DNA from: Schlegelella_A sp038318385
GTDB taxonomy: Bacteria > Pseudomonadota > Gammaproteobacteria > Burkholderiales > Burkholderiaceae_C
Assembly: GCA_038318385.1 (NCBI GenBank)
Contig: JBBQCD010000009.1
Coordinates: forward strand, 1-64,000
Reading direction: 5' to 3'
DNA: 64,000 nt
The notes under the pieces are model-generated. The model did no database searches, was not told where the DNA came from, and saw nothing but the letters and a program-made list of their open reading frames with translations. Of this stretch, positions 7,726-14,971 are shown piece after piece (positions within the stretch are counted from its first letter, which is position 1; each line of letters starts with the position of its first letter). Both the position numbers and the translations under genes were made by a program.

Positions 7726-9162
7726 ATGAGCGAGCACGTTCTCGCTGCTCATCGGCTTGGCCCTGACCTCTACAGGCTCGGCCAGTACACGCCTGTCAGC
7801 ATCCGCGACCAGATTGTCCGGGCGCACTACCTCGTTCATGCCCTGTGGGACGAGGGGCACATTGACGAGAACTCCTCGCTCGGCATCGTCGGTGCGGGCG
7901 CTGCCGGAACCACGGCGGCAATAGTCGCTGCCGACTTGGGTGTGACATCCATCCTCCTCGTAGAGAAGGAACACAACGCCCTGTCTCTGCAGGGCAAGGC
8001 GAAGAGTCGCTGGCTGGACCCTGTCCAGTACGACTGGCCGGCGCGTCACTGGACCGAGGGCCGTTGGCCGATACACGACGACGGCTCCATGCTGACAGCT
8101 CAGGACTTCGCGTTTCCCGCGATATCTGCAGGGGCTGCACCTTTCATCGCTGGCTTTCTGCAAAGCCAACTCGCACGGCATCTCGGCGCTGCAGTGACCC
8201 CTGCCTTTGACTCCACGGTACGCCGTGTACCGCGAAACAAGGCTGGCGGACGACGGGTGGAGTACATCGACGCGGCTGGCTCCCCACAAAAGCCGAGCGT
8301 GGCTCTGGTCATCTTGACGGTGGGCTTCGGCTCAGAGCGTTCGTCCCTTCGAGACGACACCGTGCCAGGCACGCCTGGGACGTTTTCTGGCCTGCAGTTC
8401 TGGGACGATGACAAGTTCGAGCAACCCAATTTCGGTATGCCCAGTGTCCCGAACGGTGTGCTCGTCTCCGGCAGCGGCGATGGCGCGTTGCAGGACTTCG
8501 TTCGACTTGCAACAGGCAAGCGTTCGGTGAAGGCGGTCGCGAATCCCATCCTCAACATGTTGCCCGCCGCCTTCGTTCGAAAGGTTGCTGACGTGTGGCA
8601 GTGGGAAGAGCTCACCATGCTTCAGCAGTTGGTAGCGCCGCTGCCGATTGACGACTGCGAGGTCCTTCGGCGCATTCATGTTCGATACGCCAGCTTGGTC
8701 GAAGAGATTTTTGGGTTGCCACAGCGGCAGCACGTCGAGGACTACCTCCAGCGCGTCACTGCAGGACGACCCATCGACAAGCTCCGGCTCGCCGTCAAGG
8801 CGGACCACTTCAGCGGGTGCTACCCCCTCAATCGACTTACGGCACTCCTAGTTGCACGATTCATCGAGTCGACCACTGGGGTCCACCCCGTGCTCTACGA
8901 CACTGGGGTGAGGTCCACGGTAGCTCATGGCCATGCGTGCTCGGCAGGTTGTTGGGGGCGGACCCACGAAGTTGCACTGGCCAGAGGGGCTACCTGCGAC
9001 GTCAAACCTGACGACGTGGGAAGTTGGCCGGATGCGGACTGCGATTTCAAGCTGTTCGATGGCTTGGTCGTTCGACACGGAATAGACCCGGCCGTGTACC
9101 TGGGCACGAGCAAGCTCAAGCGAAAACTCGCACCGCTCGCCACACCGCGGCATCTGCCATAG
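7726..9162 (+). CDS. FAD/NAD(P)-binding protein of unknown role
   Basis: The 478-aa product carries a dinucleotide-binding GxGxxG at residues 56-61 (LGIVGAGAAGTTAA), closed by the acidic end of the second strand (LLVEK, about 77-81). This is the standard FAD-binding Rossmann start. An ATG-proximal extension of ~50 residues precedes it. A second nucleotide-binding-like strand (GVLVSGSGDGALQ) occurs near residue 250. The C terminus holds His/Cys (GHACSAGCWG). There is no signal peptide or membrane segment. Substrate and pathway are unknown. Located among anti-phage cargo and next to a 155-aa partner, it could be a redox effector, but nothing in the sequence proves that. Confidence 0.65.
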   Translation: MSEHVLAAHRLGPDLYRLGQYTPVSIRDQIVRAHYLVHALWDEGHIDENSSLGIVGAGAAGTTAAIVAADLGVTSILLVEKEHNALSLQGKAKSRWLDPVQYDWPARHWTEGRWPIHDDGSMLTAQDFAFPAISAGAAPFIAGFLQSQLARHLGAAVTPAFDSTVRRVPRNKAGGRRVEYIDAAGSPQKPSVALVILTVGFGSERSSLRDDTVPGTPGTFSGLQFWDDDKFEQPNFGMPSVPNGVLVSGSGDGALQDFVRLATGKRSVKAVANPILNMLPAAFVRKVADVWQWEELTMLQQLVAPLPIDDCEVLRRIHVRYASLVEEIFGLPQRQHVEDYLQRVTAGRPIDKLRLAVKADHFSGCYPLNRLTALLVARFIESTTGVHPVLYDTGVRSTVAHGHACSAGCWGRTHEVALARGATCDVKPDDVGSWPDADCDFKLFDGLVVRHGIDPAVYLGTSKLKRKLAPLATPRHLP

Positions 9163-9273
9163 GTTTCCCCTCGCGCGACCCGGGCATCCGTCAGCCAGCA
9201 CCTACTCGTCGTTGGGGTGCGGAGCGTGTCTTGAATGCAAACGAAGAGGGTGCGCAAGTCGGTTGAGTGAGCT

Positions 9274-9567
9274 GTGAGTTCATCGTTGCAGCGTATCTGG
9301 CAGTCCGTGCCTTGGGTCAGCGACGAGGCATGGAACGCTGTTGCACCAGTTCTCCAAGGGTGCAGGCCTTCCACCACAGAATTGCGGAAGATACTGGATT
9401 GCGTGCTTCACAGCCTCTGCGGTGATTTCACCGTGTATGAAGCTGCCTGGGCGTTTGGCCTTCCTTCGGCCAGTCCTTCGAACGCGTTGGCGAGATGGAA
9501 AAGGAATGGTCGCTGGGACAAAGCAAAGCCCATTCTCAGGAGCTTCGGTCTCACGATTGAGGACTAG
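9274..9567 (+). CDS. Short IS5-type (DUF4096-like) domain protein
   Basis: The 97-aa product is almost entirely one domain with the IS5-transposase N-terminal pattern: VSDEAWNAVAPVLQG, then TTELRKILDCVLHS, then ALARWKRNGRWDKAKPIL. No catalytic domain follows, and no IS inverted repeats were seen around it. It begins at a GTG with a weak ribosome binding site. It resembles the C-terminal domain of the 341-aa protein 3 kb upstream, so the element holds two copies of this domain without a transposase. It may be a small DNA-binding regulator or an IS remnant. Confidence 0.5.
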   Translation: MSSSLQRIWQSVPWVSDEAWNAVAPVLQGCRPSTTELRKILDCVLHSLCGDFTVYEAAWAFGLPSASPSNALARWKRNGRWDKAKPILRSFGLTIED

Positions 9568-9624
9568 CCCGCTGTTGGTTCACACAGGTTAGCCATGCAA
9601 GACCATGTCCCTTCGCCAGAGGGC

Positions 9625-10512
9625 TCAGTAGCTACGATTGAAGACGAGGTCCCATTGCCGATTTGCTTCTCGTGACTCCATGCATCGCTGCGCTTCAAAG
9701 GCAGACTTGGAATGCGCGAGCGCGTAGTTCACCGTTGCAAGTAGCTGTAGGCGCTGTGCCTCAGTCTTCGTGGCCGTGATGTGCCCGGCAATACCGCAGG
9801 GGTCGTCCAATGCACCACACTGCCCCGTTGACAGCACAGAGAAGAAGTCGTGCAGGCACTGCCCGAACGTCTTGGCCCCAACACACGTTCCGCACGCGGA
9901 GAGCACCATGTCGGCGTAGAAACTGCCCATCGGCAACGACTCGGCGCGTGAGTGCTTCCACCACTTCAAGAGTTGCGACACCTTGCGGAGCTTGTTTCCG
10001 CTCGCTTCCTGGGCCTTGCTGAAGTAGCGGTCGTGCACCTGCGGACTGGTTTCGAGCCAGCCACCGCTACCGTCCGGGATGAGATAGACCGGCCGCATGC
10101 TGTTCTTGTCGAACCGAGCGAAGAAGGCCGGCACAACGTCAAGACTTTGCTTGGTGCTACCGAAGGCAATGGTCGCAGTGAGCCCGTCCTTTTTGATGTT
10201 TGACGCGGGAAATCTTCCGCGCAGTTCATCCAGCACTCGGCGAATGACGGTGTCCGAACACACGACGTTCGACCCCCAGGTGACTTCTTCCTTACGAAGA
10301 ACAACCATGAGGTCCAGGTCGCTGTAGTAGCGGACAGCTGTTCCACGGGCTTGGCTGCCGATTTCGCGCACGCTGCTCACAGTGAAGGCCTTCTCCAGCC
10401 TGTTCTTGACAGAGTGGCGATGCATCCGCGCTGCGAGAGATTCAGACTCCTGTGGCTGAATGCGATTCGCCAAGGCGAGCATGTTCAACTGCGGTGCGCG
10501 CTGGGCCTGCAT
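9625..10512 (-). CDS. Second CD-NTase (SMODS-type cyclic-oligonucleotide synthase)
   Basis: CD-NTases make cyclic di- or trinucleotide alarms in CBASS anti-phage immunity. The 295-aa product has the nucleotidyltransferase signature GSQARGTAV at 52-60. The metal-binding pair is in SDLDL (Asp65, Asp67) and the third carboxylate in QSLDVVP (Asp125). The active site is therefore complete. It differs strongly from the CD-NTase at 11921-13186 (295 against 421 aa, little obvious identity). Its start is 16 nt after the S-4TM effector stop, so it is the last gene of the same operon. S-4TM proteins are known partners of SMODS nucleotidyltransferases, so this enzyme may be the effector's original cyclase. 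Confidence 0.85.
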   Translation of the reverse strand: MQAQRAPQLNMLALANRIQPQESESLAARMHRHSVKNRLEKAFTVSSVREIGSQARGTAVRYYSDLDLMVVLRKEEVTWGSNVVCSDTVIRRVLDELRGRFPASNIKKDGLTATIAFGSTKQSLDVVPAFFARFDKNSMRPVYLIPDGSGGWLETSPQVHDRYFSKAQEASGNKLRKVSQLLKWWKHSRAESLPMGSFYADMVLSACGTCVGAKTFGQCLHDFFSVLSTGQCGALDDPCGIAGHITATKTEAQRLQLLATVNYALAHSKSAFEAQRCMESREANRQWDLVFNRSY

Positions 10513-10528
10513 GGCGAGGCCTATCGGT

Positions 10529-11440
10529 TTACGCCGTGGCTGGGTTCTTCTTCAAGTAGTCCGCTACGAAGTGCTCAGCACCTGCGTTCATCTGCGCTTC
10601 GTAGTCCTTGCGTTGAAAGCGGTACATGAAGTCAAAGACCAGCGGGCTGGCTACTCGGTGGTTGTAGATGGCGTCCTGCAGCTCGCGGGACCGGTCGGCC
10701 GCTTCATCCGGTGATAGGCCATCGACCGCTGACTTCCACAACTTCTCCGATTCGGTCTTCAGTCGCAATAGCGTCTCGACGGTGTCTCGCTGGCGGGCAC
10801 ATTCGCGTAGAGCCCAGTTCACCACGGGCATCGCTGGCACCAAGACCGTCAGGACCAACGCATCCACCTTGAGGTCGGCGGCCAGGCTGTACCCGATGAG
10901 TAGCGCCACAAGCAGCAGCAACGCACCTTTCAAGACACGGCCACAACTCTTGCGAACGTTGCCGTCGTACAAGAGGTTCTCACGCTGACACATGATGCGG
11001 CCGATGTGCAGGGGGACCTTGCCCACAGCCACGGGGTACCAGTCGCGCAGTTGCGCCTCCTGCTTCTGGCTCAGCGTCTTTGATGCAAACCTGTACACCT
11101 CTTCCGGGTCGACGTTGGCGCCGACGAGAAAGCTGTTGTGCAGCATGTCCAACACCTCGCAGTCGAAGTCCTCCTGAAGCTTGGCGGCATCCTTCATTTG
11201 GGCCTTATGCCATCGGTCCATGAGGACGACTTCGCACAGCCCGAAGAGAATTGCTGCCACTGCGACGTAGGACCTTGCGGCTGGATGGAACGAAGCAACT
11301 GCGAGGCTGATGACCGGAAGCAGAAGTGTTCCCAGGACGACGGCACCCTGGTACCGCTTGGCGGTCCAGTAAATGCGACGCCGAGCGCGCACCAGCGAGA
11401 GCATTCGAGCTTCGTTTTGCTTGATGACTATGGAATTCAC
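10529..11440 (-). CDS. S-4TM family membrane effector of CBASS
   Basis: The start is the GTG at 11440, which has AGGAG 7 nt upstream. The longer open frame to 11533 would overlap the previous gene by 83 nt and lacks this site. The 303-aa product shows four hydrophobic segments at about 32-51, 57-75, 170-187 and 191-210. Between the two pairs are cytoplasmic motifs typical of the SMODS-associated 4TM family: FDCEVL (92-97), DWYP (133-136) and CQREN (151-155). Such proteins are predicted to form pores or disrupt the inner membrane when bound by a cyclic nucleotide, killing the infected cell. It lies 10 nt after the E2-like gene. Confidence 0.87.
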   Translation of the reverse strand: MNSIVIKQNEARMLSLVRARRRIYWTAKRYQGAVVLGTLLLPVISLAVASFHPAARSYVAVAAILFGLCEVVLMDRWHKAQMKDAAKLQEDFDCEVLDMLHNSFLVGANVDPEEVYRFASKTLSQKQEAQLRDWYPVAVGKVPLHIGRIMCQRENLLYDGNVRKSCGRVLKGALLLLVALLIGYSLAADLKVDALVLTVLVPAMPVVNWALRECARQRDTVETLLRLKTESEKLWKSAVDGLSPDEAADRSRELQDAIYNHRVASPLVFDFMYRFQRKDYEAQMNAGAEHFVADYLKKNPATA

Positions 11441-11450
11441 TTTCGTGCTC

Positions 11451-11924
11451 CTATCGAGCCGGCCTAAGCGCCGTCTGTTTAGCCCGCCGCTTGTTCCGTG
11501 GTTCCGGGTGGGCACCGCCGCCCGCCCAAACATCAGTTGTCAGCCACTCTTCGAAGTAGTCAAGCCACTCCGCAGCCCACGGCAGATACGTGTCGTCGAG
11601 CCTCATTGACTGAGACCACTCGCTTGCTTTCGGTAGCCACAGACACAACTTCGTGCCCCGGCCATCGTGGGGGTAGACGTGCGGCAACTTGCGTCCCGCC
11701 GCGAGCACCCGGGGGTCAGGTTCCAACACGAAGAGCGCCGGAGACTTGGCCACATAGAGCTTCAGCAAGCAGCGATACACGCGCGACAGCGGCGTTGGAG
11801 CCACTTTGAAGCCGTACCGCAGTTCGCGACCCCGCACAAACTCCAGCGTCGCTTCTGGCCACGCAAGGGCCTTCAGCTCAACGTGCCGCTGGGCAAGGTT
11901 GGGGACGCGGACGGGTGGTCTCAC
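11451..11924 (-). CDS. E2-like (Cap2 E2-only) CBASS protein
   Basis: The 157-aa product matches the prokaryotic E2 (UBC-like) proteins of short type II CBASS loci. It has PHVYP at 81-85 and a Cys-containing strand KLCLWLP with Cys94 as the predicted thioester cysteine. These are followed by EWSQSM, LPWAAEWLDYFEEWL and the tail WAGGGAHP. In these systems the E2 forms a thioester with the C terminus of the CD-NTase and tunes its activity. No E1 or deconjugase domain is present. It starts at a GTG that overlaps the TGA of the upstream CD-NTase by four bases, implying coupled translation. The C-terminal ~20 residues are basic. Family assignment is from motif memory, not a search. Confidence 0.75.
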   Translation of the reverse strand: MRPPVRVPNLAQRHVELKALAWPEATLEFVRGRELRYGFKVAPTPLSRVYRCLLKLYVAKSPALFVLEPDPRVLAAGRKLPHVYPHDGRGTKLCLWLPKASEWSQSMRLDDTYLPWAAEWLDYFEEWLTTDVWAGGGAHPEPRNKRRAKQTALRPAR

Positions 11925-13186
11925 GTGGTCGGACCACCGAAGTAGGTGTGGGCTCGAGCAGGCGCGACGGCCGCCACGCTGCCCGCGGCGATGAAGCTCG
12001 CCCGGCCCAACATCCGGTTGGATTCCCGCCTTTGGGCACTGTGCCGCAGCACTGCCTGGCCCGCGCGCTTGCTAAAGGCCACCTCCACGGCCTTGACCAC
12101 GACGTCAAGGCCCTTGTTGCCGTCGATGGCCTCCTGCAGCACGGTCAAGTCCGCCAGCAGCCGTCTGTGCCACTGCACGAAGGCCTGCTGGCGCTCGCGC
12201 GTGTTCATGGACTCGGCAAGGTTGTCCGACTGAGCGCAGGGGTTCATCAGCACCCAGCGCTCATTGCCGCCCATCAGGATTTCGCGCTCGAACAGGTTCG
12301 GCACCAGTTCCACGATGTCGAAGAACAGGTCCAGAGGGCCGTCGTGCGGCTGGGGCGCCAAGATGGCATAGGCCTTCGCAAAGAGTGTCGTCAAGAAGAC
12401 CGACGTCGGGGCCAACTCCTGGCCCTTGGCGATGGCAGCGAAAGCGTTGTTCCGGTGCACCTTGCCTAGTTGAACGTACCTGCTGAGCAGCCGCCCGAAG
12501 ACCTGCGCGGCATCAGGCAGCGGTTCGACGTCCGCCTTGCGCACGGAGTCCATGGCGAAGTTCAACGCCTCGACCATCCTGAACTGCGGCGCAATCCTGG
12601 CAATCTCGTCGAAGCCGAGGCAGTAGCCCTTGGGATTGGTGGACAGGTAGCGTCGGAGGTCTCGGTCGGGGATGCGGCCGTGGTGCTCGCCGTGGGGGAG
12701 CGCGTAGGCAGGGTCGTCGATGACGGGCGCGAAGTCGGCGCGCATGCCGCCGGCATACACGAGCGTCACGCACCGGTCCCAGCGCTCGATGCCCAGGTCG
12801 TGCCGCTGGGCATATCGGTTCAGCGCCGTGAAGAGGTGCTGGAGCAGCAGAGCCGGGCCCTTGTCGCCGCCGTAACGGGTGAGGGCAGCACGCGCCAAGC
12901 GCGCCACGAGGTCTATGTCGAAGCCCTCACGCTCGGGGTCCATAGGCCTGACGATGGTGCCCAGCGGGCGCGAACCCTGTGCGTGCACGTGCCTCAGCAG
13001 ACCGTCGAACTCCTGGCACTCGGTCAAGTAATCACCGGTGGCGGTGTACGCGCGCTCCAATTCATCGAGCTGCGTCTGGGTCGGCTCAAACGCCCTGCCG
13101 ATGGCCTCGGCGAGGTACGTAAAGCGCGCCGAAGCGTCCGCGGTGATATGGCGGGCCGGAAAGCCGGTGAGGTTGTCGCGATTCAT
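11921..13186 (-). CDS. CD-NTase (CBASS cyclic-oligonucleotide synthase) with GG-containing tail
   Basis: The 421-aa enzyme carries the CD-NTase signature HAQGSRPLGT (Gly71, Ser72). The catalytic pair is in FDIDLV (Asp90, Asp92) and the third carboxylate in MRADFAP (Asp151). On phage infection such enzymes cyclise nucleotides to activate the effector. The last residues read AHTYFGG followed by PTT. In type II CBASS the CD-NTase C-terminal glycine is the site joined to the E2-type Cap2 protein, so Gly417-Gly418 is the likely acceptor end. It is followed immediately by the E2-like gene. It is probably the founding cyclase of the operon. The product nucleotide cannot be read from sequence. Confidence 0.9.
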   Translation of the reverse strand: MNRDNLTGFPARHITADASARFTYLAEAIGRAFEPTQTQLDELERAYTATGDYLTECQEFDGLLRHVHAQGSRPLGTIVRPMDPEREGFDIDLVARLARAALTRYGGDKGPALLLQHLFTALNRYAQRHDLGIERWDRCVTLVYAGGMRADFAPVIDDPAYALPHGEHHGRIPDRDLRRYLSTNPKGYCLGFDEIARIAPQFRMVEALNFAMDSVRKADVEPLPDAAQVFGRLLSRYVQLGKVHRNNAFAAIAKGQELAPTSVFLTTLFAKAYAILAPQPHDGPLDLFFDIVELVPNLFEREILMGGNERWVLMNPCAQSDNLAESMNTRERQQAFVQWHRRLLADLTVLQEAIDGNKGLDVVVKAVEVAFSKRAGQAVLRHSAQRRESNRMLGRASFIAAGSVAAVAPARAHTYFGGPTT

Positions 13187-13230
13187 CTCAAGGGCTCCTA
13201 CGGCGCGCTGCGCACATCAACAGGTTGGTT

Positions 13231-13548
13231 TCAGACGTGGCCGAAGCGCTGGTAGGCGCGCCCGGTCCGAGCGGCGACGACGCCACCAACGATGAGGAAA
13301 AGCGCGAGGCCGAACCCGAACGCGCTCTCTGGCATCCACCAGGACAAGTAGGTGGGCAGCACCTCAGCAAGCGGAACCTCTGGGCGTGCAGGGGTCGCCA
13401 TACCCCGAGCCACCGATACAGCCGTGGTCGCCGCGTAACCGACGAGGCCGGCCACCATGAGGAAACCGCCGCAGCGGACCATCGCAAAGCCGAGCGAAAT
13501 CAGGCGCCGTGGCTCTCCCAGGAAGTGCTCCAGGATTCGGTCGAACAC
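13231..13548 (-). CDS. Small two-helix membrane protein in the CBASS operon
   Basis: The 105-aa product has two hydrophobic segments, about residues 22-45 and 76-95, separated by a polar loop with TYLSWWMPES. It ends in a short basic tail. No known family is recognised. It lies 7 nt downstream of the 58-aa gene and 44 nt upstream of the CD-NTase on the same strand, so it should be co-transcribed with the CBASS genes. It could be a membrane partner, an immunity-type protein or an unrelated passenger. Confidence 0.6.
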   Translation of the reverse strand: MFDRILEHFLGEPRRLISLGFAMVRCGGFLMVAGLVGYAATTAVSVARGMATPARPEVPLAEVLPTYLSWWMPESAFGFGLALFLIVGGVVAARTGRAYQRFGHV

Positions 13549-13555
13549 GGCTGAC

Positions 13556-13732
13556 CTACTTCTTCTCGCGACGGACGCCCTTGAAGGGGGTCTTGTCGGT
13601 GGTCTTTACGTCGAGGAAGCGCCCGGTTTCGGTGTCGCGCTTGACGTGGTGACCGGACGGCGTCACGGTCTGGCTGCGCTGCTTGACGGCGCCGATACGG
13701 TGTCCGTCGCCTGGGGGGTTGTTCTTTGCCAT
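13556..13732 (-). CDS. Conserved-looking small basic protein (58 aa), first gene of the CBASS operon
   Basis: ATG 13732 is chosen because GGAG lies just upstream; the frame could extend 11 codons further without a ribosome site. The 58-aa sequence starts MAKNNPPGDGHRIGAVKQRS and ends in TPFKGVRREKK. It is very basic, Gly-rich and without Cys. Small proteins of this general pattern recur in bacterial genomes, but their function is unknown to me. It is the gene nearest to the divergent CapW-like regulator, so its promoter is probably the regulated one for the whole leftward operon. Confidence 0.65.
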   Translation of the reverse strand: MAKNNPPGDGHRIGAVKQRSQTVTPSGHHVKRDTETGRFLDVKTTDKTPFKGVRREKK

Positions 13733-13746
13733 GGTGACTCCATATA

Positions 13747-13779
13747 AACATCTAGAGCTTATCACATGCTCATGTTGAT
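13747..13779. promoter_or_regulatory. Candidate CapW operator (inverted repeat) in the divergent promoter region
   Basis: An imperfect dyad AACATCTAGAGC / GCTCATGTTGAT is separated by 9 bases; 8 of 12 positions are symmetric. It lies between the leftward CBASS operon and the rightward WYL regulator. The minus-strand TGATAA within it could be a -10 element. A second small dyad, ATGATGTCAT, follows at about 13778-13787. CapW proteins are known to repress neighbouring CBASS operons from such sites. The assignment is positional. Confidence 0.4.
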
Positions 13780-13835
13780 GATGTCATGCAATCCTCTGGA
13801 GCATGCTGCCTGCGCAGACGGGCTATCATTGGGAG

Positions 13836-14777
13836 ATGACTGAAGACCAGACGGAGCGCCGACGGCGTGACCTCGACAAGCTGCCCCGCGTGCAACGGGA
13901 GCGTCTGTCCCACATTGACTTCAAGCTGTATTTCCTAGGCGAGTTCCGTCGCTCAGACGTTGTCGCGCGCTTTGAAACAGCTCCCGCAGGAGCAACGCGG
14001 GACATCGCCCAGTACAAGGAAATCGCCCCTGAGAACCTGGAGCTGGACAACGCAACGAAGACCTATCGCATCACGCCCAACTTCACTCCGCTGTTCGAGC
14101 ACTCGCCACAGCGAGTGCTGACGGCGCTGTCCCAAGGGTTCGGTGAAGGTATCGGCGAGCCGCGGCAACCGCTGGTGCGATGTGAGATTCAGACGGCGCT
14201 CAGCCTGCCGAAGATGTCCGTCTTGGCGCCAATAACCAGGGCCATACACCTTGGCAAGGCAGTCCGCCTCGCCTACACGTCGGTCGAGAGCGGCAGGACC
14301 GAACGGGAGTTCGTTCCCTTAGCTCTCGTGGACATCGGACTTCGGTGGCACGTTCGCGCGTTTGACCGAAAGAGACAGCAGTTTCGCGACTTCGTCTTTA
14401 CGCGCATGGATGCGCCGACGGTCCTGGATGACAGCCCAGTCCTGAAGGAAGAGACCGCCGAGTACGACCATCAGTGGAGCCGCATCATCGAACTTGAGCT
14501 CGTGCCTCACCCTACCCACCCTCGGCCAGAAGTCGTTTTGATGGACTACGACATGCCGGATGGCGTGTTGAAGGTCAAGGTCCGAGCAGCCAACGCCGGC
14601 TACATGCTCCGGCGTGGCACAGTGGACTGCTCCCCCGACCACAGCCTCAAAGGCCCCGAATACGCCCTGTGGCTTCGCGACTCGTTGGCCCTCTATGGGG
14701 CGAACAACGCCTATCTGGCACCAGGATACAAGGACCCGAGGGCGGAGTCGCCCGACAAGTCCAACAAGCCGTTGTAG
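13836..14777 (+). CDS. WYL-domain transcriptional regulator, CapW-like
   Basis: The 313-aa protein is encoded divergently from the CBASS operon. The N-terminal ~110 residues are a winged-helix region (LSHIDFKLYFLGEFRRSDVV). A central WYL-type domain follows (KAVRLAYTSVESGRTEREFVP, then GLRWHVRAFDR). The last ~90 residues form a WCX-like extension. CapW regulators repress CBASS genes until infection or DNA stress. The ATG at 13836 follows GGGAG with no spacer, so the transcript may be leaderless or nearly so. A start 11 codons upstream is possible but lacks a site. It is the last gene of the element, about 190 nt from its end. Confidence 0.85.
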   Translation: MTEDQTERRRRDLDKLPRVQRERLSHIDFKLYFLGEFRRSDVVARFETAPAGATRDIAQYKEIAPENLELDNATKTYRITPNFTPLFEHSPQRVLTALSQGFGEGIGEPRQPLVRCEIQTALSLPKMSVLAPITRAIHLGKAVRLAYTSVESGRTEREFVPLALVDIGLRWHVRAFDRKRQQFRDFVFTRMDAPTVLDDSPVLKEETAEYDHQWSRIIELELVPHPTHPRPEVVLMDYDMPDGVLKVKVRAANAGYMLRRGTVDCSPDHSLKGPEYALWLRDSLALYGANNAYLAPGYKDPRAESPDKSNKPL

Positions 14778-14842
14778 CTCGCGAAAGGCGCGAACCCAGA
14801 CTTGCGATGTTCGCGTACGGCTAGTGGTGGCCGCTGAACCGA

Positions 14843-14971
14843 GGTAGAACTTGATTGTCGAAAGGGTTGGCAGGGTCGACGGCCTTGACGTAGAACCGTT
14901 TGTCAACGGACCTTGTGTATCACGCCCGCTTCATAGGTAGCGTCAAGGTAGAACTTGATTGTCGATACCCA
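14843..14971. mobile_element. Tn7-type left end with three TnsB-binding repeats
   Basis: The 19-mer GGTAGAACTTGATTGTCGA occurs exactly at 14843-14861 and 14947-14965. A degenerate third copy (CGTAGAACC...TTGTC) lies at about 14889-14906. Read inward from the right, the end is TGGGTATCGACAATCAAGT. This has the same spacing as the Tn7 left end (TGT, five bases, GACAATAAAGT), except that the third base is G rather than T. Three spaced sites in about 130 bp are typical of a Tn7-type left end, which lies distal to the tns genes as it does here. The boundary at 14971 is inferred from where ComEC similarity stops. Confidence 0.75.

Noticed and set aside
11440..11533. Upstream extension of the S-4TM effector
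   Set aside because: The GTG at 11440 has an ideal AGGAG site, while the extension would overlap the E2 gene and adds a non-homologous Arg-rich stretch.
14777..14971. CRISPR-like array at the element end because of repeated 19-mers
   Set aside because: Only three copies, unequal spacing and one degenerate; position and sequence match Tn7-type TnsB sites.
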